From assembly GCA_041748655.1 (NCBI GenBank), contig JBGTCV010000136.1, positions 4,884-68,883 on the forward strand: 64,000 bases of DNA, given 5' to 3'. A program made the position numbers and the translations under genes. The DNA comes from Leptofilum sp041748655 (GTDB taxonomy: Bacteria > Chloroflexota > Anaerolineae > Promineifilales > Promineifilaceae). The notes beneath the pieces were generated by a model. That model was not told where the DNA came from, did not search any database, and saw only the letters and a program-made list of their open reading frames with translations. Below are positions 49,140-57,502 of this stretch, piece after piece. Position 1 is the first letter of the stretch. Each line of letters starts with the position of its first letter.

Positions 49140-50537
49140 ATGGGTACCTTGTTGGTTAAGAATACGGCCGTTCTCGTCACCATGGACAATGAGCGGCGCG
49201 AAATTACCAATGGCGGGCTGTTTGTGCGGGACGGCGTCATTGAACAGGTAGGGGTAACGGCTGAACTGCCAGAAACGGCCGATTCCATTCTCGATTTAAG
49301 TGGGCATGTGGTTTTGCCGGGGCTGGTCAACACCCACCACCATCTGTACCAGAGCCTGACCCGCGTCCTGGCTCAGGACCATAATTTGTTCGACTGGCTC
49401 ACCACGCTCTACCCCATCTGGGCCAATCTCAGCGACGAAGCGATTTATGTGAGCACCATCACCGGGCTGGCCGAGCTGGCCCTCTCTGGCTGCACCACCA
49501 GCAGTGACCACCTCTACATCTTCCCCAACGATTGCACCCTGGACAGCCAGATTCGCGCCGCGCAAGAGATTGGCGTGCGCTTCCATGCCGCTCGTGGCTC
49601 CATGTCGCTGGGGGAAAGTGATGGCGGTTTACCTCCCGACCGGGTTACGGAAGATGAGGCGTTCATTCTGAAGGACAGCCAGCGCCTCATCGAAACCTAC
49701 CACGACGCCAGCCGTCACGCCATGCTGCGGGTGGTGTTGGCCCCCTGCTCCCCCTTCTCCGTCACGGCCGACCTAATGCGCGAATCGGCCAATCTGGCCC
49801 GCGCCTACGGCGTGCGGCTGCACACCCACCTGGCCGAAACGCTGGAAGAAGAAGAGTTTTGCCTGCAAACCTTTGGCCTGCGCCCTGTGCCCTACGTGGA
49901 GTCGCTGGGCTGGACGGGTGACGATGTGTGGCACGCCCACTGCGTCCATATGAGCCAGCCAGAAATCGATCTGTTTGGCCAAACCCACACGGGCGTGGCC
50001 CACTGCCCCAACAGCAATATGCGTCTGGCCAGCGGCATCGCCCTGGTTTTGGCCTGGCAGGCTGCGGGCGTACCGGTGGGGCTGGGGGTCGATGGCTCTG
50101 CCTCCAACGATGGCGGCCATTTGCTGGCCGAAGCGCGGCAGGCGATGCTGCTCCAGCGGGTTGCCCCACACCGCTACCTGAGCGAAGCGCCGGGCGGGCG
50201 GGGCGGCTTTGGCGGCCGTCCGGATGCGATGACGGCGCGGCAGGCGCTGGAGCTAGGTACGCGGGGCGGGGCGGCCGTTTTAGGCCGAGACGACATCGGT
50301 TACCTGGCACCCGGCATGAGCGCCGACTTTATTGCCCTCAATTTGAACCAGCTGGCCTTCTCTGGGGCACTGCATGATCCAGTAGCGGCCGTTGTGCTGT
50401 GCCAGCCACCCACGGTCGATTATTCGGTGATCAATGGCAAAATTGTGGTGGAAAAGGGGCAGCTCACCACCGTTGATCTGCCACCCCACCTGGAAAAGCA
50501 CAACAAAATTGCCGCCAGGATGATTCGAGATGAATAA
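49140..50537 (+). CDS. Amidohydrolase, 8-oxoguanine deaminase-like
   Basis: 465 residues from ATG 49140 with GGGAGG upstream; the longer frame reads across tRNA-Leu and is rejected. Metal-dependent amidohydrolase of the TrzN/AtzB/8-oxoguanine deaminase group. Metal ligands in order: NTHHHLYQSLTRVLAQ (His pair), LHTHLAET, HAHCVHMS and VDGSASND. Deaminates or dechlorinates ring compounds; 8-oxoguanine deaminase is the nearest well-known type, given HHLYQSLTR and the CTTSSDHLY stretch. Cytoplasmic. Substrate call is moderate. Confidence 0.82.
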   Translation: MGTLLVKNTAVLVTMDNERREITNGGLFVRDGVIEQVGVTAELPETADSILDLSGHVVLPGLVNTHHHLYQSLTRVLAQDHNLFDWLTTLYPIWANLSDEAIYVSTITGLAELALSGCTTSSDHLYIFPNDCTLDSQIRAAQEIGVRFHAARGSMSLGESDGGLPPDRVTEDEAFILKDSQRLIETYHDASRHAMLRVVLAPCSPFSVTADLMRESANLARAYGVRLHTHLAETLEEEEFCLQTFGLRPVPYVESLGWTGDDVWHAHCVHMSQPEIDLFGQTHTGVAHCPNSNMRLASGIALVLAWQAAGVPVGLGVDGSASNDGGHLLAEARQAMLLQRVAPHRYLSEAPGGRGGFGGRPDAMTARQALELGTRGGAAVLGRDDIGYLAPGMSADFIALNLNQLAFSGALHDPVAAVVLCQPPTVDYSVINGKIVVEKGQLTTVDLPPHLEKHNKIAARMIRDE

Positions 50538-50541
50538 AGGG

Positions 50542-50592
50542 GAGTAGAGATTAGAGAGTGGAGATTGCCCAATCTCCACTCTCTAATCTCCT
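50542..50592. repeat. GAGATTAGAGAGTGGAGATT hairpin repeat
   Basis: GTAGAGATTAGAGAGTGGAG followed by ATTG is mirrored by CAATCTCCACTCTCTAATCT. Near-perfect arms of about 20 bp. The same words appear inside the CCA-polymerase gene at 11471-11562. Confidence 0.8.
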
Positions 50593-50604
50593 CCATACTA
50601 AATT

Positions 50605-51537
50605 ATGCGTTTTACTGCCAGCACCCTTGTTACCAACGCCGATGGGCAGCTTTTGTTAATTGAGCGGCACGATATTCGCACCTTTGATCTGCCTGGCGGG
50701 GGGCTGGATTGTGGTGAGCTGCCTACGGAAGCGGCCGTTCGGGAAACGTTTGAGGAGACGGGGCTGCGGATACGGCCGTCTCAACTCCTGGGCCTCTACC
50801 ACTGGCCCAACGAACCCAACGCCTACCTCTCGTTTTACTTTCGCGGCGAGCTGCTCGGCGGCGCTATCCAGACTTCTGAAGAAACCCCCAGCGTTGCTTT
50901 TTTTGCCGCCAACCAGCTGCCCCGGCGCATCCTGCCGCTGCACCGGCAGCGCATCTGGCGCAGTCTCACCCACGCCGTAGAACAGCCCATCTGGCTTACC
51001 CAACCAATGACCTTCACCCAAAAGGTGGGCAAGGTGATTCTGGGCAGGCTCATCTTCCCGGTGATGCGCTGGCGGCGACGCCGGGCGGGCAAGCCGCCGT
51101 GGGGTGAACCGCCACCCTGGCGCATGGGGGCGTTTACCATTATTCGCAACGGAACGGGGGCGGTGCTGTGGGTCAAGCGTACTGACCGGGACGTGTGGAA
51201 TTTACCCGGTGGTGGGGCAGAAAATGAGGAACCGCCGTGGGAAACGGCCGTTCGCGAAACCTACGAAGAAACGGGCTGCCGGGTGCGTCTATGTGAACTC
51301 ACCAGCGTCAACAGCTATACCGATGAGCCGAATCTCACCTTCAACTTCACTGCTGAGATCATTAGCGGGCAGCTGACGACCGGGCCAGAAGCCGCCGGCT
51401 TTGCTTGGTTCCTGCCGGGCCAGGAGCCAGACAACGCCGCTCCCCAGCACTGCGAACGGGTAGCCGACGCCGGTAATTCTTCAAATGGCGTGATTTTTCG
51501 GAAGCAGGACGGCCGTATTCAAAACAATCAGATTTAG
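50605..51537 (+). CDS. Tandem Nudix hydrolase
   Basis: 310 residues with two Nudix domains (about 1-125 and 170-300) joined by a basic linker (RWRRRRAGKPPWGEPPPW). Both Nudix boxes are complete: GGGLDCGELPTEAAVRETFE followed by ETG, and GGGAENEEPPWETAVRETYE followed by ETG, matching Gx5Ex7REUxEExGU. Such enzymes hydrolyse nucleoside diphosphate derivatives, possibly oxidised nucleotides. The next-door 8-oxoguanine deaminase-like gene would make sense in purine damage clean-up, but this is an inference. The second box is encoded across an ACGGCCGT palindrome. Confidence 0.9.
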   Translation: MRFTASTLVTNADGQLLLIERHDIRTFDLPGGGLDCGELPTEAAVRETFEETGLRIRPSQLLGLYHWPNEPNAYLSFYFRGELLGGAIQTSEETPSVAFFAANQLPRRILPLHRQRIWRSLTHAVEQPIWLTQPMTFTQKVGKVILGRLIFPVMRWRRRRAGKPPWGEPPPWRMGAFTIIRNGTGAVLWVKRTDRDVWNLPGGGAENEEPPWETAVRETYEETGCRVRLCELTSVNSYTDEPNLTFNFTAEIISGQLTTGPEAAGFAWFLPGQEPDNAAPQHCERVADAGNSSNGVIFRKQDGRIQNNQI

Positions 51538-51673
51538 TCCAGACGCTAACGCATCCCCGACAGGGCAATCGCATGAAAGCAAATTATCGCCCAACCCGCC
51601 AGGCCGTGAACGACCTGGCTACAAGATGAAAGCCCCAGTTGTGGTTCAAAAATTAATTCGGGTAATAAACTTG

Positions 51674-51789
51674 TCATGCTGAGGTCCTCCGAAGCATCCC
51701 GCCCGCTTAATAACCAGGGAAACTTTGGTTCTCCCAAAGCACCCGCCATCTGCTCCTTGCGGGATTCTTCGCTTCGCTCAGAATGACAA
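51674..51789. repeat. MITE-like inverted repeat (TTGTCATGCTGAGG ... CTCAGAATGACAA)
   Basis: Ends TTGTCATGCTGAG and CTCAGAATGACAA are imperfect inverted repeats 116 bp apart; inside are GCATCCCGC and GCGGGATTC that also pair. This type of element is common between genes in environmental genomes. The rest of the gap 51538-51890 has a GAGAGCGCAGAG/CTCTGCG hairpin (51786-51850) and no gene. Confidence 0.7.
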
Positions 51790-51890
51790 CAGAGAGCGCA
51801 GAGATTTCTCCTTTATTTTCTCTGCGATCTCGGCGTTCTCTGCGGTTAAATAATTTTTGTCAGTCAATCAGCTAATCCGTGGCTAAAAAA

Positions 51891-53114
51891 TCACTCCAGC
51901 AGAATACCGGCGATGGAGACGAGGGAGTGGTTGTCGTCGTCGGCGGGGCAGTGGTCGTAGGCGACCTGAACGCCTTCGGTGGCTTGCAGGTAGCGCAGCA
52001 TGAGGTAGATGGAGGAGAAGCCGCACACCTTGTTGCGGTCTTCGACGGCGGCAATCTGGTCATAAAAGCTGGCGTCGTCGCCGCGAATGATGGCCTGGAC
52101 CAGATTGTGGTCGGTCTGGCGCAGGGCGGTGCGACGGCCGTTGTCCATCGTGTAGTCGTCGCCAAAGGCGGGGCCGACGTGGGCAAAGTCTACCGAGGCG
52201 ACGGTGAGCACTTTCTTCCCGGCGGTGGCGCTCTGCAGGGTGGCAACGGCCGTTTCTAACAACTCATTTTCTGCAGGATGTGCCCCATTCATCACAAAAT
52301 GGTGAAACGAACCGCATAAAATCGGTACCATCGGCCGGGGGTTTACCCCAGCTTGCTGGTAAATATAGTGCAGCCAGACGGCCGAAAGCTCAATCGAATG
52401 TTCGCGGCGGTGGTGCAGCTCCTCGGCAAAGGCGGCTTCTTCGCCGATGGCGCTGGCCAGGCTGTCTACCAGTGCCGTGTCGGTGGGCAGGACGCCGTAA
52501 GGGGTGGCGTACGGCTGGCGAGTCAGGGTGAAGGTACCCGCGCCGCCGTTGTGGTCGGTGCCCAGAATGATGACGAGATCGGCTTCGAGAACGGCCGTTT
52601 TGGCCCGCTGCCACACCTTCGAATACACTTTCCCGCCCCGCTGATAATCAATATGGGGTGAAATAATCGCCCGGCCGCGCCACGGCTGCCAGCCGTTCAG
52701 ATTATCTTCTGCGCCGTACTCATCCAGCATCATGGTGAGCTGGTGCGGGTTGGCCGGGTAGCTGAGGTCGGCCAGGGTGGGGGGGCGATGGGGCTGGCTG
52801 CGGAATTCGGCTTTTTGCTTGGCCAGCGCCTGCCGGGCGCGGTCGTTGTCGAACAGGCAGGCGGCGTCTAGTTGGGCCAGCGCCTGCTCAGTAATGCTGA
52901 ATTCGAGCGGTTGGCCGATGTGGCGGCAAAAGTCGGCGTGGATTTCCTGCGGGGTGCGGCTGCCGTCGCAAAAGATGAGCAGTTGGGCCAGGGCAGGCGG
53001 CATGATGAGCTGTTCGCTGGACAGCGCCAGCGGGTCGCGCAGATACCACATCTGTTCCCCCTGATGGTAAACTGGTTGGAAATCGAGCTGGCGCAGGCGT
53101 GGTTTTTTGGACAA
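51891..53114 (-). CDS. MEMO-family protein (AmmeMemoRadiSam system protein B)
   Basis: 407 residues. The C-terminal ~270 residues are a MEMO domain: ISPHIDYQRGG (metal ligands), ILGTDHNG, REHSIELSAVWLHYI, PILCGSFHHF, SVDFAHVGPAF and CGFSSIYLML. The first ~120 residues are an extra helical region with LIFCDGSRTPQEIHADF. In many genomes MEMO occurs with an AMMECR1-domain and a radical SAM gene; neither is beside it here. Start: TTG at 53114 with AAGGAGC seven bases upstream. Biochemical role of the family is not settled. Confidence 0.88.
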   Translation of the reverse strand: MSKKPRLRQLDFQPVYHQGEQMWYLRDPLALSSEQLIMPPALAQLLIFCDGSRTPQEIHADFCRHIGQPLEFSITEQALAQLDAACLFDNDRARQALAKQKAEFRSQPHRPPTLADLSYPANPHQLTMMLDEYGAEDNLNGWQPWRGRAIISPHIDYQRGGKVYSKVWQRAKTAVLEADLVIILGTDHNGGAGTFTLTRQPYATPYGVLPTDTALVDSLASAIGEEAAFAEELHHRREHSIELSAVWLHYIYQQAGVNPRPMVPILCGSFHHFVMNGAHPAENELLETAVATLQSATAGKKVLTVASVDFAHVGPAFGDDYTMDNGRRTALRQTDHNLVQAIIRGDDASFYDQIAAVEDRNKVCGFSSIYLMLRYLQATEGVQVAYDHCPADDDNHSLVSIAGILLE

Positions 53115-53210
53115 TGGATTGCTCCTTGAAAAATTTAACGCAAAGGCGCGAAGGCGCAGAGAAATTGGTTGATGGTTAATCGGATTTGATTACGTGAAGA
53201 GTATGGGGAA

Positions 53211-54737
53211 ATGGAAATGAAAATGCAAGCGTTTAAAGTGAAAGTTAAGGATAGGCATCCGCAGATTTGCAGATGGCGCAGTTTGCGCTCGCAGATTTTC
53301 TTGATTTTTTTGCTGATTGGGTGTGGCGAAACGGCCGTTCTCACCCCAACCCCCATTTTCAATACGCCCACCAGCCAGATATTACCTACGCCGACGCTGG
53401 CACCGGGGCCAACGGCCGTTCCCACCAACACCCCGCCCCCCACTGCCACATCGCTGCCTGAGGGTTTGTCCATTGGCGATCCGTATGCGCCGGAGCTGGG
53501 CAACACGGGCTACGACGTGAGCCATTACAGCTTGCAGCTGGCGCTAGACCCGGCGGTGACGAACATCGACGCCACGGTGCAGATTGAGGGGGTGGTGACG
53601 CAGCCCAATCTGGCAGCGCTGTCGCTCGATTTTGTGGGTTTTACCATTGCAGAGGTGCTGCTGGATGGCCAGCCGGTGGCCTTTGCCCATGAAAATGACA
53701 AGCTGATTTTGTTTCCTGCCCGGCCTTTGCTAGAGAACAGCTCGTTTGTGGTGTTGGTTGCGTATGCCGGTGCGCCGGTGCAGCGACCGTCTCCTTACGC
53801 AGGTTTTGCCACCTCCCTGGGGATGAGCTTTGTGAACGGCCAAAGCATCTACGTGCTGTCGGAGCCAGACGGCTCTCGCTTCTGGTTTCCCAACAACGAT
53901 CATCCGCGTGACAAGGCAACCTACCGCTTTGAAATCACGGTTCCTGCGGGCTTAACGGCCGTTGCCAACGGCCTGCTCATCGATCAGATCGATGAAGAAA
54001 CAACCAGCACCTTCATCTGGGAGCACGATTTTTTGATGGCTTCTTACCTGGCGACGGTGGTGGTGGGTGAGTTTCAGCGGTTGGAAAGCAGGTCGCCCGA
54101 CGGGGTGCTGCTGCGTCATTACGTGACGGATGAGGCGATGGTTGAGTTTGAAACGGCCGTTGCCGACCTCGGCCCAGCGATTGATTGGATGAGCGAGCGT
54201 TTTGGTCCGTACCCTTATGAAGCGTTTGGCTTTGTCACGGCCGATGTGACCAGCGTGTCGCTGGAAACGCAGACGATGGTGCTGCTGGCCAACAACATGA
54301 TCGGGCAGCGCACGGTGATGCACGAGCTGGCCCACATGTGGTTTGGTAACTGGGTCAGTCTGGATTCCTGGCAGCAGATGTGGCGCAACGAGGGATTTGC
54401 CACCTACGTGCAGCTGATGTGGCAGACGCAGGACGATCCAGAGGATTTGCAGCTCATGATTGAAGCGTTTAGAACGGCCGTTGCCGACAATGGCCAGCCG
54501 TTCCCGCTGGGCAATCCGCCCCCGGCGCAGCTGTTTAGCTTCAACACCTACTTTGGCGGAGCCGTTTTTGTGCATGAGCTGCGGCAGGAGATGGGGGATG
54601 AGGCGTTTTTCAGCGGGCTGCAAAGCTATTTTGCCACCTACGGCGGCGGCACCGCCAGCGACGACCAGTTCCAGGCGGTGATGGAAGTGGCACACGGGCA
54701 GCCGCTGGACGCCTTTTTTGCGGAGTGGCTGGAATGA
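53211..54737 (+). CDS. M1-family metallopeptidase lipoprotein
   Basis: 508 residues. The signal is preceded by a basic N-terminus and ends at the lipobox LIGC. After a Pro/Thr linker (about 45-90) come the M1 N-terminal beta domain and the catalytic domain: zinc motif HELAHMWFGNW with the third ligand Glu 18 residues further on, in WRNEGFATY. The GAMEN motif is degenerate (EAFGFVTADV). It ends soon after, without the C-terminal helical domain of full-size aminopeptidase N. Likely extracellular peptide degradation. Several copies of ACGGCCGT. Confidence 0.9.
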   Translation: MEMKMQAFKVKVKDRHPQICRWRSLRSQIFLIFLLIGCGETAVLTPTPIFNTPTSQILPTPTLAPGPTAVPTNTPPPTATSLPEGLSIGDPYAPELGNTGYDVSHYSLQLALDPAVTNIDATVQIEGVVTQPNLAALSLDFVGFTIAEVLLDGQPVAFAHENDKLILFPARPLLENSSFVVLVAYAGAPVQRPSPYAGFATSLGMSFVNGQSIYVLSEPDGSRFWFPNNDHPRDKATYRFEITVPAGLTAVANGLLIDQIDEETTSTFIWEHDFLMASYLATVVVGEFQRLESRSPDGVLLRHYVTDEAMVEFETAVADLGPAIDWMSERFGPYPYEAFGFVTADVTSVSLETQTMVLLANNMIGQRTVMHELAHMWFGNWVSLDSWQQMWRNEGFATYVQLMWQTQDDPEDLQLMIEAFRTAVADNGQPFPLGNPPPAQLFSFNTYFGGAVFVHELRQEMGDEAFFSGLQSYFATYGGGTASDDQFQAVMEVAHGQPLDAFFAEWLE

Positions 54738-54808
54738 GCCGTGTATTTCCCCAGAAACTGCTTACTTAAATGAAACGACTCTTCGACAAATAGTGTGCTT
54801 GAGCTTTT

Positions 54809-54868
54809 ATCAAAGATTTCGCAGATTGAGAAGATTAAAAAATCTAGTAAATCTGCGAAATCTTTGAT
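54809..54868. repeat. Perfect 19-bp-arm hairpin, ATCAAAGATTTCGCAGATT family
   Basis: Arms 54809-54827 and 54850-54868 are exactly complementary (19 bp) around a 22-nt loop. The left arm is identical to 27821-27839. It lies between convergent genes. Confidence 0.85.
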
Positions 54869-54945
54869 TATGAATCATGACAGCACACTAATTGATGTTG
54901 ACCCAATGAAACCTGGTTCGCAAAGAAGTTTCCGGGGAAATGGGT

Positions 54946-55797
54946 TCACTCGTCCAGTTCCAGGATGGGTTGGTCCCAGTCGGAATCTTTTACTTTTACG
55001 GCCGTTTCCGTCAAAACCGTGTTGGGCACAATGAGCCGTTCGCTGCCCACGCGGATTTCTGCATTGAGCGTGCCAATCGCTTCCAGAACTCCTTCTTCCT
55101 CGTTGATAATTACCCGGTCGCCCATTTCAAACTGCTCGCGAGCGTAATAACCCGCCAACACGCTGCGGGCCACGTCGCGCCCGCCCAGGCCAAAGGCCAG
55201 CGCCAGCCCGGCCACGGCAATGGTGATGACGTTGGTGAAAATGTTGGTCATGATGCTGGCGTTGATACCCAGCTGCTCCAGCACCACAATCACAATCATA
55301 ATGATGAGCAGCACATTGACCCCTTGCCCCACTTCCTGATGAAAATCTACGCCCATACCGCTCATGGCAGCCTGGGCTGCCTTGCCCAGAAATTGGGCCA
55401 GCAGCACCCCGGCGGTGAGCGTGATCAGGGCAGCCAGCAGCCGGGGCAGGAAGGCGATCAGGTTGCGCAAAGGCTCTACGGCGGCATTCAGCCCCAAACT
55501 TTCCAGGGCAATCAGGATGAAGTTGAGGAAGATGATCCAGTAAAGCAGCAGCCCCAACAGTTGGGTGCCAGAGCGGCCAATTTGGGCTTTTTCCAGCCCG
55601 GCCTTGATGCCGGTGCGCTCCAGCAAATCTTCCAGGCGCAGCTTTTCGCCCAACCGCTGTACGATGGTGGCGATGGATTTGGCCAGCAGCCAGCCAACCA
55701 GCAGGATGATGAAGGCGGTTGCCAGGCGCGGCGCATAATCGATGGCGTTGGCGATCATGTTGCTAAAGGCGGTTTGAATTATCTCGAAATCAATCAT
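54946..55797 (-). CDS. Mechanosensitive channel, MscS family
   Basis: 283 residues. Three to four membrane helices: about 20-42 (ATAFIILLVGWLLAKSIATIV), 73-95, 103-135, and the pore helix 165-195, followed by the beta domain (GLGGRDVARSVLAGYYAREQFEMGDRVII). It would release solutes on osmotic shock. Its start overlaps the 3' end of the small upstream gene by 8 bp, so it is translated with a sigma/anti-sigma module. The C-terminal part is short, as in small MscS proteins. Confidence 0.9.
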   Translation of the reverse strand: MIDFEIIQTAFSNMIANAIDYAPRLATAFIILLVGWLLAKSIATIVQRLGEKLRLEDLLERTGIKAGLEKAQIGRSGTQLLGLLLYWIIFLNFILIALESLGLNAAVEPLRNLIAFLPRLLAALITLTAGVLLAQFLGKAAQAAMSGMGVDFHQEVGQGVNVLLIIMIVIVVLEQLGINASIMTNIFTNVITIAVAGLALAFGLGGRDVARSVLAGYYAREQFEMGDRVIINEEEGVLEAIGTLNAEIRVGSERLIVPNTVLTETAVKVKDSDWDQPILELDE

Positions 55798-56164
55798 TTC
55801 CTCTGGGTCTCCTTCTGTTTCTGCGTGTCTGTTTGGGGCTGCCCAGCAACGGCCGTAATAAGCTCATCGCCACGCTGCCAAACCCTTGCGTACCCAGCTT
55901 CACCACGTTGAGGGCCAGGTCTGAGCGGTGAATTTGATGAACCAGGCGGCGGCGCATCTTTTTGGCTTGTGCCGATTCAATATCTGGCAGCTGCTTAACG
56001 GCCGTTTGTGACGGTTGATCCTGCCACAGCGCATCCACAAGCTCCAGGCTGGTTTCATCCTCAGCCAGCTGCGCCATAATTTGTTCATTGGTGGCCTGGT
56101 CTAATGTGCCCGCCACAAATTGGCGCAGCAGCTCCTGGGTGAGGGGGGGCGGTTCATTGATCAT
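55790..56164 (-). CDS. Small putative anti-sigma factor without zinc motif
   Basis: 124 residues. No His/Cys zinc motif. Residues ~5-45 (PLTQELLRQFVAGTLDQATNEQIMAQLAEDETSLELVDALW) have the helical pattern of the anti-sigma N-domain. The C-terminus is very basic (SPKQTRRNRRRPRGND). No clear membrane segment. The call as a regulator of the upstream ECF sigma factor rests on its position: its start overlaps the sigma stop by 4 bp (ATGA) and it is followed by MscS. Alternative: an unrelated small protein. Confidence 0.6.
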   Translation of the reverse strand: MINEPPPLTQELLRQFVAGTLDQATNEQIMAQLAEDETSLELVDALWQDQPSQTAVKQLPDIESAQAKKMRRRLVHQIHRSDLALNVVKLGTQGFGSVAMSLLRPLLGSPKQTRRNRRRPRGND

Positions 56165-56748
56165 GATTTACCTGCCAGCAGACGGTACTGTATTTGCAGC
56201 GCCAATCTGGCCCGCTGCACGCGCATTTTTGCGGCGCTAAGGCCAATATCCAGCAGATCGGCGATTTCGTTATACGGCCGTTCTTCCATATCTTTCATAT
56301 ACAAAATCTCGCTCACGTTTGGGTCCAGGTTGGCCAATGCTTCAGCCAGCAGCTCCCGTTGATAGTTGTTCTGATACTCTTTTTCAACGGATTGGCGTGA
56401 TGGCATAACTTCCGCCACGGTTTCCATCTCTGTTTCTGCTTCCTGTGGCCGCCGCCCCCGGTGCCGAATTTCATTTTGGCAGGTGTTAATGGCCACCCGG
56501 TACAGCCACGTTTTGAAGGATGATCTTCCTTCAAACTGGTGCAGGCTGCGATACACCTTGAAAAACACTTCCTGAGTTAAATCTTCGGCGTCTTGCCGGT
56601 TGCGCATATAGCTGTAACAAACCCGCCATACCACCGACTGATACCGCCGAAATAGTTCCTGAAACGGCCGATCATCTTTGGTGCCACGCTGTACACAAAC
56701 CTCGATTAACGCAACATCGGACAATTCCGCTAAAGACAGTTGCCCCAT
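56161..56748 (-). CDS. ECF RNA polymerase sigma factor (second copy)
   Basis: 195 residues with region 2 (about 25-92, CYSYMRNRQDAEDLTQEVFFKVYRSLHQFEGRSSFKTWLYRVAINTCQNEIR) and region 4 (about 130-185, LANLDPNVSEILYMKDMEERPYNEIADLLDIGLSAAKMRV). First gene of a three-gene unit with a small putative anti-sigma and MscS. This suggests that envelope tension may be part of what it answers to, as an inference. Confidence 0.93.
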   Translation of the reverse strand: MGQLSLAELSDVALIEVCVQRGTKDDRPFQELFRRYQSVVWRVCYSYMRNRQDAEDLTQEVFFKVYRSLHQFEGRSSFKTWLYRVAINTCQNEIRHRGRRPQEAETEMETVAEVMPSRQSVEKEYQNNYQRELLAEALANLDPNVSEILYMKDMEERPYNEIADLLDIGLSAAKMRVQRARLALQIQYRLLAGKS

Positions 56749-56948
56749 ACCGATACCAATACCCCTCGCAGCCGGTAACTTTGTCTCCTTTCGCTACCCT
56801 GGTGCCAGCCAGAAACAATCTGACTGAGAAAAGTCGCAAGCATCGGTATTTTATTCGATTATGCTTTTTTGTGCCGATCATGGCCGTATCCGTTGCCGGC
56901 TTCACCGAAATGACTGCCCATTTTCGGTTGATATGTTGCCAATACGCT

Positions 56949-56975
56949 GGAACTTTATGCTTGTTTATGTCGGTC
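56949..56975 (+). promoter_or_regulatory. Possible ECF-type promoter upstream of the LysM gene
   Basis: GGAAC (56949-56953), 15 bp, then GTCGGTC (56969-56975) resembles the GGAAC/GTC pattern of ECF promoters. It lies between the sigma gene and the LysM gene, 120 bp before the latter. The rest of the gap 56749-57096 is AT-rich with no gene seen. Confidence 0.3.
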
Positions 56976-57096
56976 GATACAATTGTTGATAAAATTCTAA
57001 TGCTTTCATTGACCCCGGCATTGTAGTCAAGTCACAAAACATCCCCATACCCTTTTGTTGATACGCGCATTAAACAAAACAAAAAAGGAGAAAAAC

Positions 57097-57438
57097 ATGT
57101 CTGAAAAAGAAGCATTTGATCGTAAAAAAGAGGAAGCCAAGAAAAGTGAAGCTGCCAGGCCAGAGGCCAAACCGCAGCATTTAGCTGCCGCCGTGAAGCA
57201 AACGGCTGCACGCAAAGCCCGTGTGGCGGGAGAAGCAGAGGCTAAAGGCCCGGCCATTAAAGCAGAGCATACTGTCGTTAGCGGCGATACGCTGAGCGGA
57301 ATGGCCCAAAAATATTATGGTTCGGCCGTACGGGAAAAATGGATGGCCATTTACGAAGCCAATAAGGAAATCATTGGCGATAATCCGTCCCTCATTCGCG
57401 TGGGGCAGGTGTTGCAGATTCCAGAGCTGGATGAGTAA
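57097..57438 (+). CDS. Small LysM-domain protein with charged N-terminus
   Basis: 113 residues from ATG 57097 with AAGGAG 6 bp upstream; a longer frame has no site. The first ~60 residues are Lys/Glu/Ala-rich and probably helical, without a signal peptide. The rest is one LysM domain (HTVVSGDTLSGMAQKYYGSAVREKWMAIYEANKEIIG, then LIRVGQVLQIPELDE), similar to the YgaU/XkdP type. LysM normally binds peptidoglycan; lacking a signal it may act in the cytoplasm, as YgaU (Kbp) does with potassium. Unsure. Confidence 0.82.
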   Translation: MSEKEAFDRKKEEAKKSEAARPEAKPQHLAAAVKQTAARKARVAGEAEAKGPAIKAEHTVVSGDTLSGMAQKYYGSAVREKWMAIYEANKEIIGDNPSLIRVGQVLQIPELDE

Positions 57439-57447
57439 ATCGGTGTT

Positions 57448-57492
57448 GCATGATGTGTGATGCGCTTTTTGGACAGGCATCACACATCATGC
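57448..57492. terminator. Perfect 16-bp inverted repeat between convergent genes
   Basis: GCATGATGTGTGATGC (57448-57463) is exactly mirrored by GCATCACACATCATGC (57477-57492) around a 13-nt loop with TTTTT. It ends 10 bp after the LysM stop and 10 bp before the end of the FHA gene. Probably a bidirectional terminator. Confidence 0.65.
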
Positions 57493-57502
57493 AGCTATTG
57501 GA

